From an uncultured Prochlorococcus sp. (GTDB taxonomy: Bacteria; Cyanobacteriota; Cyanobacteriia; PCC-6307; Cyanobiaceae): DNA of 53,535 nt. A program made the position numbers and the translations under genes. Shown piece by piece: positions 34,818 to 45,858 of the stretch. Numbering within the stretch: the first letter of the stretch is position 1; every line of letters begins with the position of its first letter. The notes under the pieces are model-generated. The model was not told the origin of the DNA and searched no databases. It saw only the letters and a program-made list of their open reading frames with translations. Where the stretch lies: NCBI GenBank assembly GCA_902627325.1, contig CACOIM010000006.1:1-53535 (forward strand). The letters are read 5' to 3'.

Positions 34818-36905
34818 ATGTCTCCTGAAAACTTAGACAATAAATATATAAACCGAGAATTAAGTTGGATTCAGTTTAATCAAAGAGTCTTGCTGACTGG
34901 AATGGAAAAAGATTATAAAGTTCTAGATAAAATAAAATTTTGCTCTATTTTTAGTAATAATTTTGATGAATTCTTTATGGTAAGAGTGGCATCACTTAAG
35001 GCACAAGCAGATGCAGAAATTCAAAAAAAGAGCCTTGACGGATTAACCCCTCAAGAACAACTAAATATAATTAATGAAAAAGTAAAGAATCTAACTTCAA
35101 TTCAAGAAAATTTTGTAAATACTGAATTGAAACAAGAATTAGAAAACTCAGGAATTTTTATCAAACAATATAAAAATCTTTTACTAGATCAACAAACATG
35201 GTGTGATAACTATTTTCTAACATCGATATTTCCACTTCTTACTCCACTTGTAGTAGATCCTGCGCATCCATTTCCTTTTATAAGCAATCTAAGTTTAAAT
35301 TTAGCAGCTTTAATCACTGATGATGAATCTTCAAAAAATCAATTCGTTAGAGTTAAAATTCCTACTAAAAGCATAGGTAGATTTGTTCAAATTCCTAATG
35401 AAATCATAAAAACCAATAATAGAAAAGATCATTATTTTATAACGGTTGAAGATTTAATAGGTAATAACCTAGATAAATTATTTAATGGCATGAAATGCAT
35501 AAATTATTCTTTTTTTAGAGTAACAAGAGATGCTGATTTAGAACTCAAAGAACTTGAAGCAGATGACTTATTAATTGCTGTTGAGAAAAGCCTGCAAAAA
35601 AGAAGAATAGGAGGAGATGTTGTAAGACTTGAAGTTGAAGAGAACATCCCAAAAAGTATTCTTAATCTTTTAATTGAAGGAATATCAATTGCCAAGGAAT
35701 ATATTTACTTTTCCAAGAGTCTATTAGGCTTAGATGACTTAAATCTTTTAAATAAAATCAATAGAAAAGATTTGAGAGAAAATTTACTAATAGGTAAAAC
35801 AAACAAATCACTAAAAGAAATTAATTTAAATTCTGATCCAAAATTTAAATCACTGTTTCACCTATTAAAAAAAGAAGATATTCTTCTTCATCACCCTTAC
35901 GATTTATTTAGTAGTTCAATAGAAGAATTTATAAATAAAGCAGCTGATGATCCATCTGTAATGGCAATAAAAATTACTTTATATCGAGTTTCAAAAGACT
36001 CTCCAATAATTGAAGCATTGATTAGAGCAGCTGAGAATGGGAAGGAAGTAATGACGCTCGTTGAATTGAAAGCAAGATTTGATGAAGATAATAATATTCA
36101 ATGGGCCAAGCAACTCGAACAATCTGGAATACATGTTGTATATGGAATTATTGGCTTCAAAACTCATACCAAAATTTCTTTAATTATTCGAAAAGAAAAA
36201 GGTCGATTAAGAAATTACTTTCATATTGGTACAGGTAACTACAATTCAACAACCTCAAAGTTTTATACAGACCTTGGCCTTTTATCTACAGATACAGACA
36301 TCGCCTCTGATTTGATTGAATTATTTAATTATCTATCAGGATTTTCAAAACAAAAAAATTACAAAAAACTATTAGTATCTCCATTTTCAATGCGCAAAAA
36401 GTTTACTTATTTAATAAATAGAGAAATTGATAATGCAAAAAAAGGATTGAAAGCTGAAATTATTGCAAAAATGAATTCACTAGTTGATCCAGAAATTATT
36501 GACCTTCTCTATATAGCTTCTGAAGCAGGTGTAAAGATAAGCCTAATTATTAGAGGCATATGTTGTCTTTACCCTAAAAAAATTAACTTAAGTGAAAATA
36601 TAAGAGTGGTGAGCATTATTGGTCATTTTTTAGAACATTCCAGAATTTTTTGGTTTTACAATAAAAATAACCCTGAAGCATATATTGGTAGTGCAGATTG
36701 GATGCGCAGAAATTTAGATCGAAGAATCGAGGCTATTACGCCAATTGAAGATACAAAATTAAAAAAACAATTACATAACTTATTAAATACCTATCTAAAA
36801 GATACTTATTGTTCATGGGAGATGGACAGCAACGGAAATTATACAAAAAGTCAAACTTCAAAGATTAATCATTCACAATTTGAGTTAATTGAAAATTGGC
36901 ATTAA
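34818..36905 (+). CDS. ppk: Polyphosphate kinase
   Basis: YINRELSWIQFNQRVL, NNFDEFFMVRVA, LLHHPYDLFSSS, VELKARFDEDNNI, SADWMRRNLDRRIE. Confidence 0.97.
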   Translation: MSPENLDNKYINRELSWIQFNQRVLLTGMEKDYKVLDKIKFCSIFSNNFDEFFMVRVASLKAQADAEIQKKSLDGLTPQEQLNIINEKVKNLTSIQENFVNTELKQELENSGIFIKQYKNLLLDQQTWCDNYFLTSIFPLLTPLVVDPAHPFPFISNLSLNLAALITDDESSKNQFVRVKIPTKSIGRFVQIPNEIIKTNNRKDHYFITVEDLIGNNLDKLFNGMKCINYSFFRVTRDADLELKELEADDLLIAVEKSLQKRRIGGDVVRLEVEENIPKSILNLLIEGISIAKEYIYFSKSLLGLDDLNLLNKINRKDLRENLLIGKTNKSLKEINLNSDPKFKSLFHLLKKEDILLHHPYDLFSSSIEEFINKAADDPSVMAIKITLYRVSKDSPIIEALIRAAENGKEVMTLVELKARFDEDNNIQWAKQLEQSGIHVVYGIIGFKTHTKISLIIRKEKGRLRNYFHIGTGNYNSTTSKFYTDLGLLSTDTDIASDLIELFNYLSGFSKQKNYKKLLVSPFSMRKKFTYLINREIDNAKKGLKAEIIAKMNSLVDPEIIDLLYIASEAGVKISLIIRGICCLYPKKINLSENIRVVSIIGHFLEHSRIFWFYNKNNPEAYIGSADWMRRNLDRRIEAITPIEDTKLKKQLHNLLNTYLKDTYCSWEMDSNGNYTKSQTSKINHSQFELIENWH

Positions 36906-37104
36906 TTTTTAAGATATAACAATTTTATAAAATCTCTTAACATTTTTAATAATTTAGTATTTCGTTAAAAAATCAGTCATAACAATCAATCTTACGGAAA
37001 TTAGACCTTAATAATTACTTTCAGTCTTTAAAGTTTCAAAGCAAAAGTAGTCTGACTAGTGATTTCAGTGCTAACTTTCTAAAAAATCCACATAGGAGGC
37101 CAGG

Positions 37105-38136
37105 GTGATGGGGATCCCTCTGGAATCTGGAAAGAGTTCTTCAAAAAAAAATATTGGAGAACCTAGATTACCAATTACTACGAGACCTTCTCGTATCAAC
37201 AAAACAGAAAAAACCAGTAGTTCTGGTAAAAATAATCAAAAAAGATCTGGCAGACAAAGCACAGATTCTATAGGTTATTATTTAAGCACCATCGGAAGAG
37301 TTCCTCTGCTAACAGCAGCGGAAGAAATAGAATTAGCTCATCATGTTCAAAACATGAAGCAAATACTAAAGATTCCAGAAACGGAACGGAACATAAAGCA
37401 TCGACAACAAATAAGAATGGGTAAGAGAGCAAGAGATCGAATGATGGCTGCGAATCTAAGACTTGTAGTCTCTGTTGCAAAAAAATACCAAAACCAAGGC
37501 CTAGAACTTCTCGACCTGGTCCAGGAAGGAGCTATTGGTCTTGAGAGAGCAGTGGACAAGTTTGACCCTGCAATGGGTTATAAATTCTCTACATACGCTT
37601 ATTGGTGGATAAGGCAAGGAATGACAAGGGCTATAGACAATAGTGCAAGAACTATACGACTCCCCATTCATATAAGTGAAAAACTATCAAAGATGAGAAG
37701 AGTATCGCGAGAATTGTCCCACAAAATAGGTAGGCAACCTAACAGGCAAGAACTAGCGCATGCAATGGGCATAGAACAAAAAGACTTAGAGGATCTTGTC
37801 TCTCAGAGTGCTCCATGTGCATCCTTAGATGCCCATGCCAGAGGTGAAGAAGATAGAAGCACACTTGGGGAACTAATACCAGATCCTAATTGCGAAGAAC
37901 CTATGGAAGGGATGGATAGAACTATTCAAAAAGAACATTTAGGAGGATGGTTAGCACAATTAAATGAAAGAGAGCAAAAAATAATGAGATTAAGGTTTGG
38001 ACTAGATGGAGAGGAGCCTCTTACATTAGCCGAGATAGGGCGCCAAATTAATGTTTCAAGAGAAAGAGTTCGCCAACTTGAAGCCAAAGCAATACTAAAA
38101 TTAAGAGTAATGACAAATCATCAAAAAGTGGCTTAA
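37105..38136 (+). CDS. RNA polymerase sigma factor, group 2 sigma-70 (type II)
   Basis: DSIGYYLSTIGRVPLLTAAEEIELA, NLRLVVSVAKKYQNQGLELLDLVQEGAIGLERAVDKFDP, YAYWWIRQGMTRAI, VSRERVRQLEAKA; AGGAGG Shine-Dalgarno at 37094 just before GTGATG. Confidence 0.95.
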   Translation: MMGIPLESGKSSSKKNIGEPRLPITTRPSRINKTEKTSSSGKNNQKRSGRQSTDSIGYYLSTIGRVPLLTAAEEIELAHHVQNMKQILKIPETERNIKHRQQIRMGKRARDRMMAANLRLVVSVAKKYQNQGLELLDLVQEGAIGLERAVDKFDPAMGYKFSTYAYWWIRQGMTRAIDNSARTIRLPIHISEKLSKMRRVSRELSHKIGRQPNRQELAHAMGIEQKDLEDLVSQSAPCASLDAHARGEEDRSTLGELIPDPNCEEPMEGMDRTIQKEHLGGWLAQLNEREQKIMRLRFGLDGEEPLTLAEIGRQINVSRERVRQLEAKAILKLRVMTNHQKVA

Positions 38137-38141
38137 CCAAA

Positions 38142-38783
38142 TTGTTAAATTTTGCACTAATTGGAATTTATATTGTATTTATATTTTTAATCTCAAAGCT
38201 ACTTAAAAATTTTTACCCAAATAATCAAGAATTATTGAGAAAAATAATTCATATTGGCATGGGTCCTTTGATCCCACTCGCTAAGTTTTTAGAAATAGAG
38301 CAAAGTGCAGCTCAGTATTTTGCAGGCGGCATATCAATTTTAATATTAATAAACTATATCTATAAATTATTCCCAATCATAGAAGATATTGACAGGCAAA
38401 GCTTTGGTACTTTTTTTTATTGCTTTAGCTTACTAATATTGATTAGCTTATTTTGGGAGCAAGACCCTTTATCTCTTACTGTAGGATTTTTTATCATGAC
38501 GTTCGGAGATGGATTAGCTGGATTAATTGGTAAAAATTTCAAATCAAAGAGCTGGAAGATTTTTAATCAAAAAAAATCAATCATTGGAACAACTACAATG
38601 TTTCTAATAAGCTTTTTAGTAGTGTCCATATTAGGTTATAAAAATAATCTTGATTTTAATTATTACTATTTTTGGATCGCATTATTAGCTACGGTATTAG
38701 AGCAAATAAGTATTATTGGGATTGATAATTTTTCAGTTCCAATAGTTACTTCAACAGTTTTCCATTTATTAATAACAAACTAA
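38142..38783 (+). CDS. Dolichol/phytol kinase-like membrane protein
   Basis: NQELLRKIIHIGMGPLIPLA, MTFGDGLAGLIGK, KSIIGTTTMF; TTG start. Confidence 0.8.
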   Translation: MLNFALIGIYIVFIFLISKLLKNFYPNNQELLRKIIHIGMGPLIPLAKFLEIEQSAAQYFAGGISILILINYIYKLFPIIEDIDRQSFGTFFYCFSLLILISLFWEQDPLSLTVGFFIMTFGDGLAGLIGKNFKSKSWKIFNQKKSIIGTTTMFLISFLVVSILGYKNNLDFNYYYFWIALLATVLEQISIIGIDNFSVPIVTSTVFHLLITN

Positions 38784-38786
38784 AAA

Positions 38787-39854
38787 TCAAGTAATAGAAT
38801 TGTATAAATTATTTAGTAAAGTTTGAGTAGTATCTATATCTATACATGCATCAGTAATACTCTTACCATATTCGAGATCATCTTTTGCACCAAGCTTCTG
38901 ATTACCCTCTTTTAAATGACTCTCTAACATTAATCCTAAAATATTATTTTCTCCATCTTTTAGTTGCTTGGAAATATTATCTAATACTGATGCTTGCTTC
39001 CTAAAATCCTTATTTGAATTACCATGGCTACAATCAATCATAACTTTTTGTGGCAAATTACATTTAGATAAATCTGTAGAAATATTTTTAATATGAGAGT
39101 TATCAAAATTAGGGCCTTTTGTTCCACCTCTAAGAACTATATGTGTGTCAGGATTACCAGTGGTATTAACAATCGAAGCAAATCCATCACTATTTACACC
39201 CAAGAAATGATGTGATCTCGCTGCAGATTGCATTGCATTTATAGCAGTTGAAAAAGAACCATCTGTACCATTTTTAAACCCAATGGGCATTGATAATCCA
39301 GATGCCATTTCTCTATGAGTTTGGCTCTCAGTAGTCCTAGCACCAATAGCTGTCCAACTAATTAAATCAGCAATATATTGGGGTACGATTGGATCCAACA
39401 ATTCTGTCGCAGAAGGTATTCCTTCAGCCGCCAAATATCTAAGTAAGCCTCTTGCCCTTCTCAATCCAGTATTAATATCATATGAACCATCTAAGTGAGG
39501 ATCATTTATCAGACCTTTCCAGCCAATAGTAGTTCTAGGCTTTTCAAAATAAACTCTCATCACAATTTCTAATTTATCACCAAATTTACTTCTGAATTCC
39601 TTTATGTGTTTTGAATACTCTTTTGCAGCATCGATATCATGAATAGAACATGGTCCTACAATGACAAGAAACTTTGAAGAGTTTTTATGCAAAATATTTT
39701 TAATTAGCTCTCTTGAGCTAGAGACGGTACTAACAGAGGTATAATCAAGTGATAAATCCTGATGAAGTTGTCTTGGAGGTATTAATGGACGAGTTTCAAC
39801 TACATGTAAATCAGATGTTTTCTCTAAAGATTGATTATTTGATGAAATTGTCAT
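38787..39854 (-). CDS. 3-deoxy-7-phosphoheptulonate synthase (DAHP synthase, class I)
   Basis: IVGPCSIHD, MRVYFEKPRTTIGWKGLINDPHLDGS, GARTTESQTHREMASGLSMPIGFKNGTDG, MIDCSHGNSNKD. Confidence 0.96.
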   Translation of the reverse strand: MTISSNNQSLEKTSDLHVVETRPLIPPRQLHQDLSLDYTSVSTVSSSRELIKNILHKNSSKFLVIVGPCSIHDIDAAKEYSKHIKEFRSKFGDKLEIVMRVYFEKPRTTIGWKGLINDPHLDGSYDINTGLRRARGLLRYLAAEGIPSATELLDPIVPQYIADLISWTAIGARTTESQTHREMASGLSMPIGFKNGTDGSFSTAINAMQSAARSHHFLGVNSDGFASIVNTTGNPDTHIVLRGGTKGPNFDNSHIKNISTDLSKCNLPQKVMIDCSHGNSNKDFRKQASVLDNISKQLKDGENNILGLMLESHLKEGNQKLGAKDDLEYGKSITDACIDIDTTQTLLNNLYNSIT

Positions 39855-39949
39855 TGAATGAGAAATAACGTTGAATATGTAAAGAGCTCTATGAATACTA
39901 TTCTTTTCATAATTAAAAATAACAACAAATTAGAAATTAAACCCTAGAA

Positions 39950-42526
39950 ATGATGAATTTGGAAACATTGCTAAAAGATTATCATAATCATGTAAATGAG
40001 AGAGCAAATGACAAAATCCCTCCTTTACCTCTAAATGCTGAGCAAACAAATATCATAATAGAGCTACTTGAAAAAGTTGACAAATCTCAAAGTAAATATT
40101 TAATTAATCTACTAACAAATAGAGTTCCTCCAGGTGTTGATGAAGCAGCATACGTAAAAGCAAGCTGGTTAACAGCGGTAGCTAACGGAGAAAAATTTTG
40201 TGAATTTATGACCCCTGTAAAAGCAATACATCTATTAGGGACAATGATTGGCGGATATAATGTAAATTCTTTAGTTGAGATTTTAAAAAAAGAAGACAAA
40301 GTTACTTCTCAAGAAGCAGCTAATGTCTTAAAGAAAATTATACTTGTATACGATGCAGCAAATGATATTTTTGAATTATCTAAAAATAATCAATATGCGA
40401 GACAAGTAATAGATAGTTGGGCACAAGCAGAATGGTTTACCAGCAAGAAATCACTACCTAAAGAAATTAAATGCTTAGTTTTTAAAGTAAAAGGAGAAAC
40501 AAATACAGATGATCTTTCACCGGCTGTACATGCGACTTCTAGACCTGATATTCCACTCCATGCCTTATCAATGTTGGAATTCAAAGAAGAAACTGGTTTA
40601 AATATTCTTGAAGATTTAAAGTCAGAAAATGTTCAAATTGCGTATGTAGGCGATGTAGTCGGAACTGGTAGCTCTCGAAAAATCTGCTATTAATTCACTA
40701 ATATGGCATATTGGGGAAGAAATACCTTTTGTTCCAAATAAAAAAACAGGTGGAATTGTTATTGGTGGCAAAATTGCACCTATTTTTTTTAATACTGCAC
40801 AAGATTCAGGTGCTCTTCCAATCGAAGCTGATGTCTCTAACTTAGATACTGGTGATTTAATAAAAATTGAGCCTTATAAAGGTTTTATAAAAAGAATTGA
40901 TCCCATTACAAAAATTGAAGAAAAAATAAGCCAATTTGATTTAAAACCATCAACAATTACTGATGAAATACAAGCAGGTGGAAGAATTAATCTGATGATT
41001 GGGAGATCTCTGACAGATAAAATAAGAAGCAAGCTTAAATTAAAACCTAGTACAGTTTTTATTCGCCCATCAAATCCAATAAAGAATAATAATGGCTTCA
41101 CTCAAGCACAAAAGATAGTAGGAAAAGCATGTGGCCTAGATGGCGTTTCACCAGGCATGACATGTGAACCAATAATGACCACAGTTGGCAGTCAAGACAC
41201 GACCGGGCCTATGACCAGAGACGAGTTAAAAGAATTAGCCTGTTTAGGATTTACGGCAGATTTGGTAATGCAAAGTTTTTGTCACACTGCAGCATATCCC
41301 AAACCAGTTGATTTAATTACTCACAAAGAATTACCCGATTTTATCTCTCAAAGAGGTGGCGTAGCTCTCAAACCTGGAGATGGAATAATTCATAGCTGGC
41401 TAAACAGAATGCTTCTTCCTGATACGGTTGGAACAGGGGGTGATAGTCATACAAGATTCCCATTGGGTATTTCATTCCCCGGGGGGTCAGGAATTGTTGC
41501 TTTTGCTGCTGCAATAGGTTCAATGCCATTAAACGTTCCAGAATCAGTATTAGTAAAATTCACTGGAGATTTGCTTCCAGGAATTACTTTGAGAGATCTA
41601 GTAAATGCTATTCCTCTTTTTGCAATAAAAAAAGGACTCCTGACTGTAGAGAAAGCCAATAAAAAAAAATATATTTAACGGAAAAAATAATGGAAATTGA
41701 AGGACTACCAGACTTAAAGCTTGAGCAAGCATTTGAGCTTACTGACGCTACAGCAGAGCGCTCATGCGCTGGAAGCACAATCCTATTATCAAAAGATACA
41801 GTAGAAGAATATTTAAAAAGTAATATTTGCCTTTTGGAGAAAATGATAGAAAGTAATTATGAGGATTCAAAATCTATTTTAAGAAGAATAAATGATATGA
41901 AAAATTGGTTGAAGAATCCGAAGTTAATTCAACCTGACGCCAATGCAACTTATGAAGAAACAATAGAGATTGATCTATCAAAAGTTAGAGAACCAATAGT
42001 CGCCTGCCCTAATGATCCTGACAATGTAAAAGAAATTTCAGAAGTAGCAAATACAAAAATAGATGAAGTATTTATAGGTTCTTGCATGACAAATATTGGA
42101 CATTACAGAGCTGCAGCAAAAATCCTAGAGGGAGCTGGCAAAATCAAGTCAAAATTATGGATATGTCCACCCACCAAAATGGATGAAGAAACATTAAAAG
42201 AAGAAGGATATTATAAAATTTTTGAAGATTGTGGTGCAAATTTAGAGCTTCCAGGATGCTCATTATGCATGGGAAATCAAGCGAGAGTTAATGACGAAGC
42301 AATAGTTTTTTCAACAAGTACAAGAAATTTTGATAATAGACTTGGAAAAAACGCACAAGTCTTTTTAGGAAGTGCAGAATTAGCAGCCGTTTGTGCTCTT
42401 TTTGGTAAAATTCCAACAGTAGATAAATATAAAGATATTACTAAAAATAAAATTGATCCATATTCAAAAGAACTTTATCGTTATCTTCAATTTGATGAGA
42501 TAAAAAATTTCAGTTTATCAAAATGA
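39950..42526 (+). CDS. acnB: Aconitate hydratase B, broken into three ORFs by three apparent +1 frameshifts
   Basis: Three consecutive frames give one Acn[16 protein letters not shown] / [24 protein letters not shown]..., AC(L)[41 protein letters not shown], then [29 protein letters not shown]..., [28 protein letters not shown]. Confidence 0.95.
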
Positions 42527-43867
42527 ACCAAAGTGATAGATATAGATTAAAAGCAGAAATAAAACAAAAAAGTAGTTATTCGGTTAAAAGCATAAAAAAA
42601 TTATTAAGGCAACGTTCTTTAGTAGTAGCTTTTGCGCTTTTATTAACAGGTCTTGGAGCTTCAATTACAAGTATTTCCTTCAAAACAGGAATAGCTTTTA
42701 TCAACAATTGGAGATTAGACCTTTTAGAAAGTTATCCAGCATATTTAGTCCTTCCTATTTTTGGATTGATCGGCGGTGCTCTTTCCGGTCTTTTAATCAA
42801 AAATCTTGCACCTGCAGCTAAAGGTTCTGGGGTGAGCCAAATCATGGGATTTTTGAGGCATAAAAGAGTTCCTATGAACTTGCGGGTTGGATTAGTCAAA
42901 CTTATCTCTGGAATCATTGCGATAGGAAGTGGCTTTCCACTAGGCCCAGAAGGACCAGCTGTTCAAATGGGTGGATCTGTAGCATGGCAAATGGCTAAAT
43001 GGCTGAAAGCTCCTATTGCTTTCAGACGAGTTATTGTGGCGGCTGGCGGAGGAGCAGGTATTGCAGCAGTATTTAGTGCTCCCTTAGGGGGATTTATTTA
43101 TGCAATCGAAGAATTATTAAATTCTGCAAAACCAGTAGTTTTATTACTAGTAATAATAACTACTTTTGTTGCTGATTCTTCAGCGATTTTTCTTCAAGGA
43201 GGAGCTAATAAACCTGCATTTACGATTGACTTTTCATTTTCCCAAAATGACTTTTTCTATCTTTTAATTCTTGGATTAATTATTGGAGTATTTGCAGAAT
43301 TTTATTGCAAATATGTTTTAATGATGCAAGATCTTGGAAAAAGATTATACCAAAATAAATTTGTCTTAAAAAATGAGTATATGCGGTTTGACTTTAGGCA
43401 CTATCTACTCTCTTCTTGGAGATGAATTTCACAATTTAGACAAATTAAAAAAAATCATCGCTACCCAAAATTTAGATGTCTCTATTAATTCAGTTGAAAA
43501 TATCTTTATCTGGGCAATTTTAGTAGTTTTTATATTATTTATTACTTCTGGATTAGCAGCAGCTGTAGGTGCTCCTGGAGGATTATTTTACCCAATGCTT
43601 ATTTTAGGAGGAGCTACTGGATTGATCATAGGCAGCTTAATTCCAGAGAATGCGCCAAATACATATATATTTGCTGGCATGGGAGCATTTGTTGCCGGAT
43701 GCTCTAGAACACCGATCACCGCGATGTTTTTAGCGTTCGCTTTAACAAAAAATTTAGTGATACTAAAACCAGTTCTCATCAGCTGTATTACAAGTTTCTT
43801 GGTAGCAAGATTATTCAACGAAAAATCTATTTATGAAAGACAAATTGAAATCGAGATAGAAAATTAA
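42523..43867 (+). CDS. clcA: ClC-family chloride/proton transporter, split by one apparent +1 frameshift
   Basis: ORF 42523-43425 has GKGSGVSQ-like KGSGVSQIMGF, GSGFPLGPEGPAVQMGG; ORF 43373-43867 has APGGLFYPMLILGGATGLIIG; they join as FVLKMSICGLTLGTIYSLLGD after removing one A from A6 at 43368-43373. Confidence 0.9.
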
Positions 43868-43876
43868 ATTTAAATA

Positions 43877-44731
43877 TTAATCAAATACGGCTGTTTTACT
43901 GTTATAAACAAAAATTTGATGATTAAGATGCATTCGTACAGCTCTAGCGAGAGAAATTCTTTCAATATCTCTACCTTTTCTAATTAAATCATCAACTTCA
44001 TCTCTATGACTTACTCTAACTGTACATTGATCAATAATTGGTCCTTCATCCAATTCTTTAGTAACATAATGCGCAGTAGCTCCAATTAACTTTACTCCTC
44101 TTTTCCAGGCACGATGATATGGCTGAGACCCCTTAAATGCCGGCAAAAATGAATGGTGAATATTAATTATTTCAGAAAATTCCTGTAAAAAAGACTCACT
44201 AAGTATTTGCATATACTTGGCTAAAATTACCAGTTTGATGTCGAAAAATTTTAAATTATTTAAGATTTGCTTCTCTACTTCAAGTCTGCTGTTATTCCTT
44301 GAATCATAGTAAATAAATTTTGCATTAAAATCATTTGCACACTCTTCAAGGTCAGGATGATTTGAGATAATTAATGGCACTTTCATCTTTAATTCGCCAT
44401 TTCTAACCCTCCATAATAAGTCAATTAAACAATGATTTTGCTTACTTACAAATATGGCAACGTTTGGTATTTCGTCAGAATAATTTATTGTAAAATGCGC
44501 ATTAATATTATTTGCAACTTGTTGAAACCCCTCATAAATATCTAACTTATTTATTGAAGAATTATTTATGCTCCACTCAATCCTACTCAAAAAGAGTCCT
44601 GCATCTTGATCTGTATGATGATCAGAATGTTTGATATTTCCACCATGACTTGAAATCCAACTAGTTAGCTGGTACACCAATCCTGCCTGATCAGGGCAAA
44701 CAGTCCTTAAAATAATTGAAGGTTTTTCCAA
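43877..44731 (-). CDS. purU: Formyltetrahydrofolate deformylase (TTG start)
   Basis: VCPDQAGLVYQLTSWISSHGGNIKHSDHHTD, VILAKYMQILS, NIHHSFLPAFKGSQPYHRAWKRGVKLIGATAHYVTKELDEGPIIDQ. Confidence 0.96.
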   Translation of the reverse strand: MEKPSIILRTVCPDQAGLVYQLTSWISSHGGNIKHSDHHTDQDAGLFLSRIEWSINNSSINKLDIYEGFQQVANNINAHFTINYSDEIPNVAIFVSKQNHCLIDLLWRVRNGELKMKVPLIISNHPDLEECANDFNAKFIYYDSRNNSRLEVEKQILNNLKFFDIKLVILAKYMQILSESFLQEFSEIINIHHSFLPAFKGSQPYHRAWKRGVKLIGATAHYVTKELDEGPIIDQCTVRVSHRDEVDDLIRKGRDIERISLARAVRMHLNHQIFVYNSKTAVFD

Positions 44732-44778
44732 AAATAAATTAATTTATTTAAATTTTTATAATTATTTATAATACATTA

Positions 44779-45858
44779 ATGAATAAAATAAATGATAAAT
44801 TTAATAAGATAAAGATATTAATTGTTGGCTCAGGAATAATTGGCAAATCTAACGCTTTTGAATTATCAAATTATGGATTTGATATTACACTAGTTGATCA
44901 AGATGAAATAAATAACAGCAGTAATGCTGCTCTAGGAATTTTAATGGGAACAATTTACCAAAAAAGAAATGGAAGAAGTTGGAGACTAAGGCAAAAAAGT
45001 TCAGAATTATGGCCTAAATGGATAAAAATTCTACAAAGTTATAATCCTAAATTAAAAATTGACAAACCATTATTTTTGCTAACAAATGATTTAGACAAAT
45101 TTAAAAGATTAACTAAATTTGTGAATAGTTATCCGCATGATGAATTAGAAATAGTAGAAGCTAATTCATATAATTTAAATCAAATTAACAAAACCTTTGA
45201 TGGCAATGAATTTCAAGGAGTAATTTCTCATCGAGATGGTAGGATTAATCCAAAAGTTTTATTAGATACGCTTGACATAGCTTTAGAATCAAAAAATATT
45301 AAAACCATAAATAATAAAATAACTAAAATTGAAAAAAATAATAAAAATTGGAATTTAAAACTTAAAACTGGTGAAGTTTTAACCAGTGAAATAGTTATAC
45401 TTTGTAATTCCCTTGATTCATTACAATTAATTAATCCTGAAATACACAAAATCAAACTTAAACCTGTACTTGGACAAGCTGTAGAACTACATTATGAGGA
45501 AAAGAATACAAATTTTTTAACCTTACCAAGTCCTTTAAATATTAATGGTAAAAATTTAATAACTATCAATAAAGAAACAATAATAATAGGGTCAACCGAT
45601 GAATATAATTTTAAACCTGATGAATTATACATAAATGAACTTTTTGAATTCCTACAAAAACAACCAAAATGGCTTAACAAAAAAAATATCTCTAGAAGAT
45701 GGTTTGGAATCCGTTCAAGACCTGAAGGCGAACCATCACCTATCTTAAAAACTCTAGAAAAAGGTTTGATATTATGCTCAGGTTTTTACAAAAATGGAAT
45801 ATTACTTGCACCTGCCTGCTCAAAGTGGGTTTTAGAAGAAGTTAAGAAACATATTTAA
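44779..45858 (+). CDS. FAD-dependent oxidoreductase, D-amino acid oxidase / glycine oxidase (DAO) family
   Basis: ILIVGSGIIGKSNAFELSNYGFDITLVDQDE, C-terminal GIRSRPEGEPSPILKTLEKGLILCSGFYKNGILLAP. Confidence 0.85.
   Translation: MNKINDKFNKIKILIVGSGIIGKSNAFELSNYGFDITLVDQDEINNSSNAALGILMGTIYQKRNGRSWRLRQKSSELWPKWIKILQSYNPKLKIDKPLFLLTNDLDKFKRLTKFVNSYPHDELEIVEANSYNLNQINKTFDGNEFQGVISHRDGRINPKVLLDTLDIALESKNIKTINNKITKIEKNNKNWNLKLKTGEVLTSEIVILCNSLDSLQLINPEIHKIKLKPVLGQAVELHYEEKNTNFLTLPSPLNINGKNLITINKETIIIGSTDEYNFKPDELYINELFEFLQKQPKWLNKKNISRRWFGIRSRPEGEPSPILKTLEKGLILCSGFYKNGILLAPACSKWVLEEVKKHI

Noticed and set aside
39950-42526. acnB as three separate genes or a multi-subunit aconitase
   Set aside because: Frames join at A-runs with exact continuity of the single-chain AcnB sequence; no plausible start signals at conserved domain boundaries.
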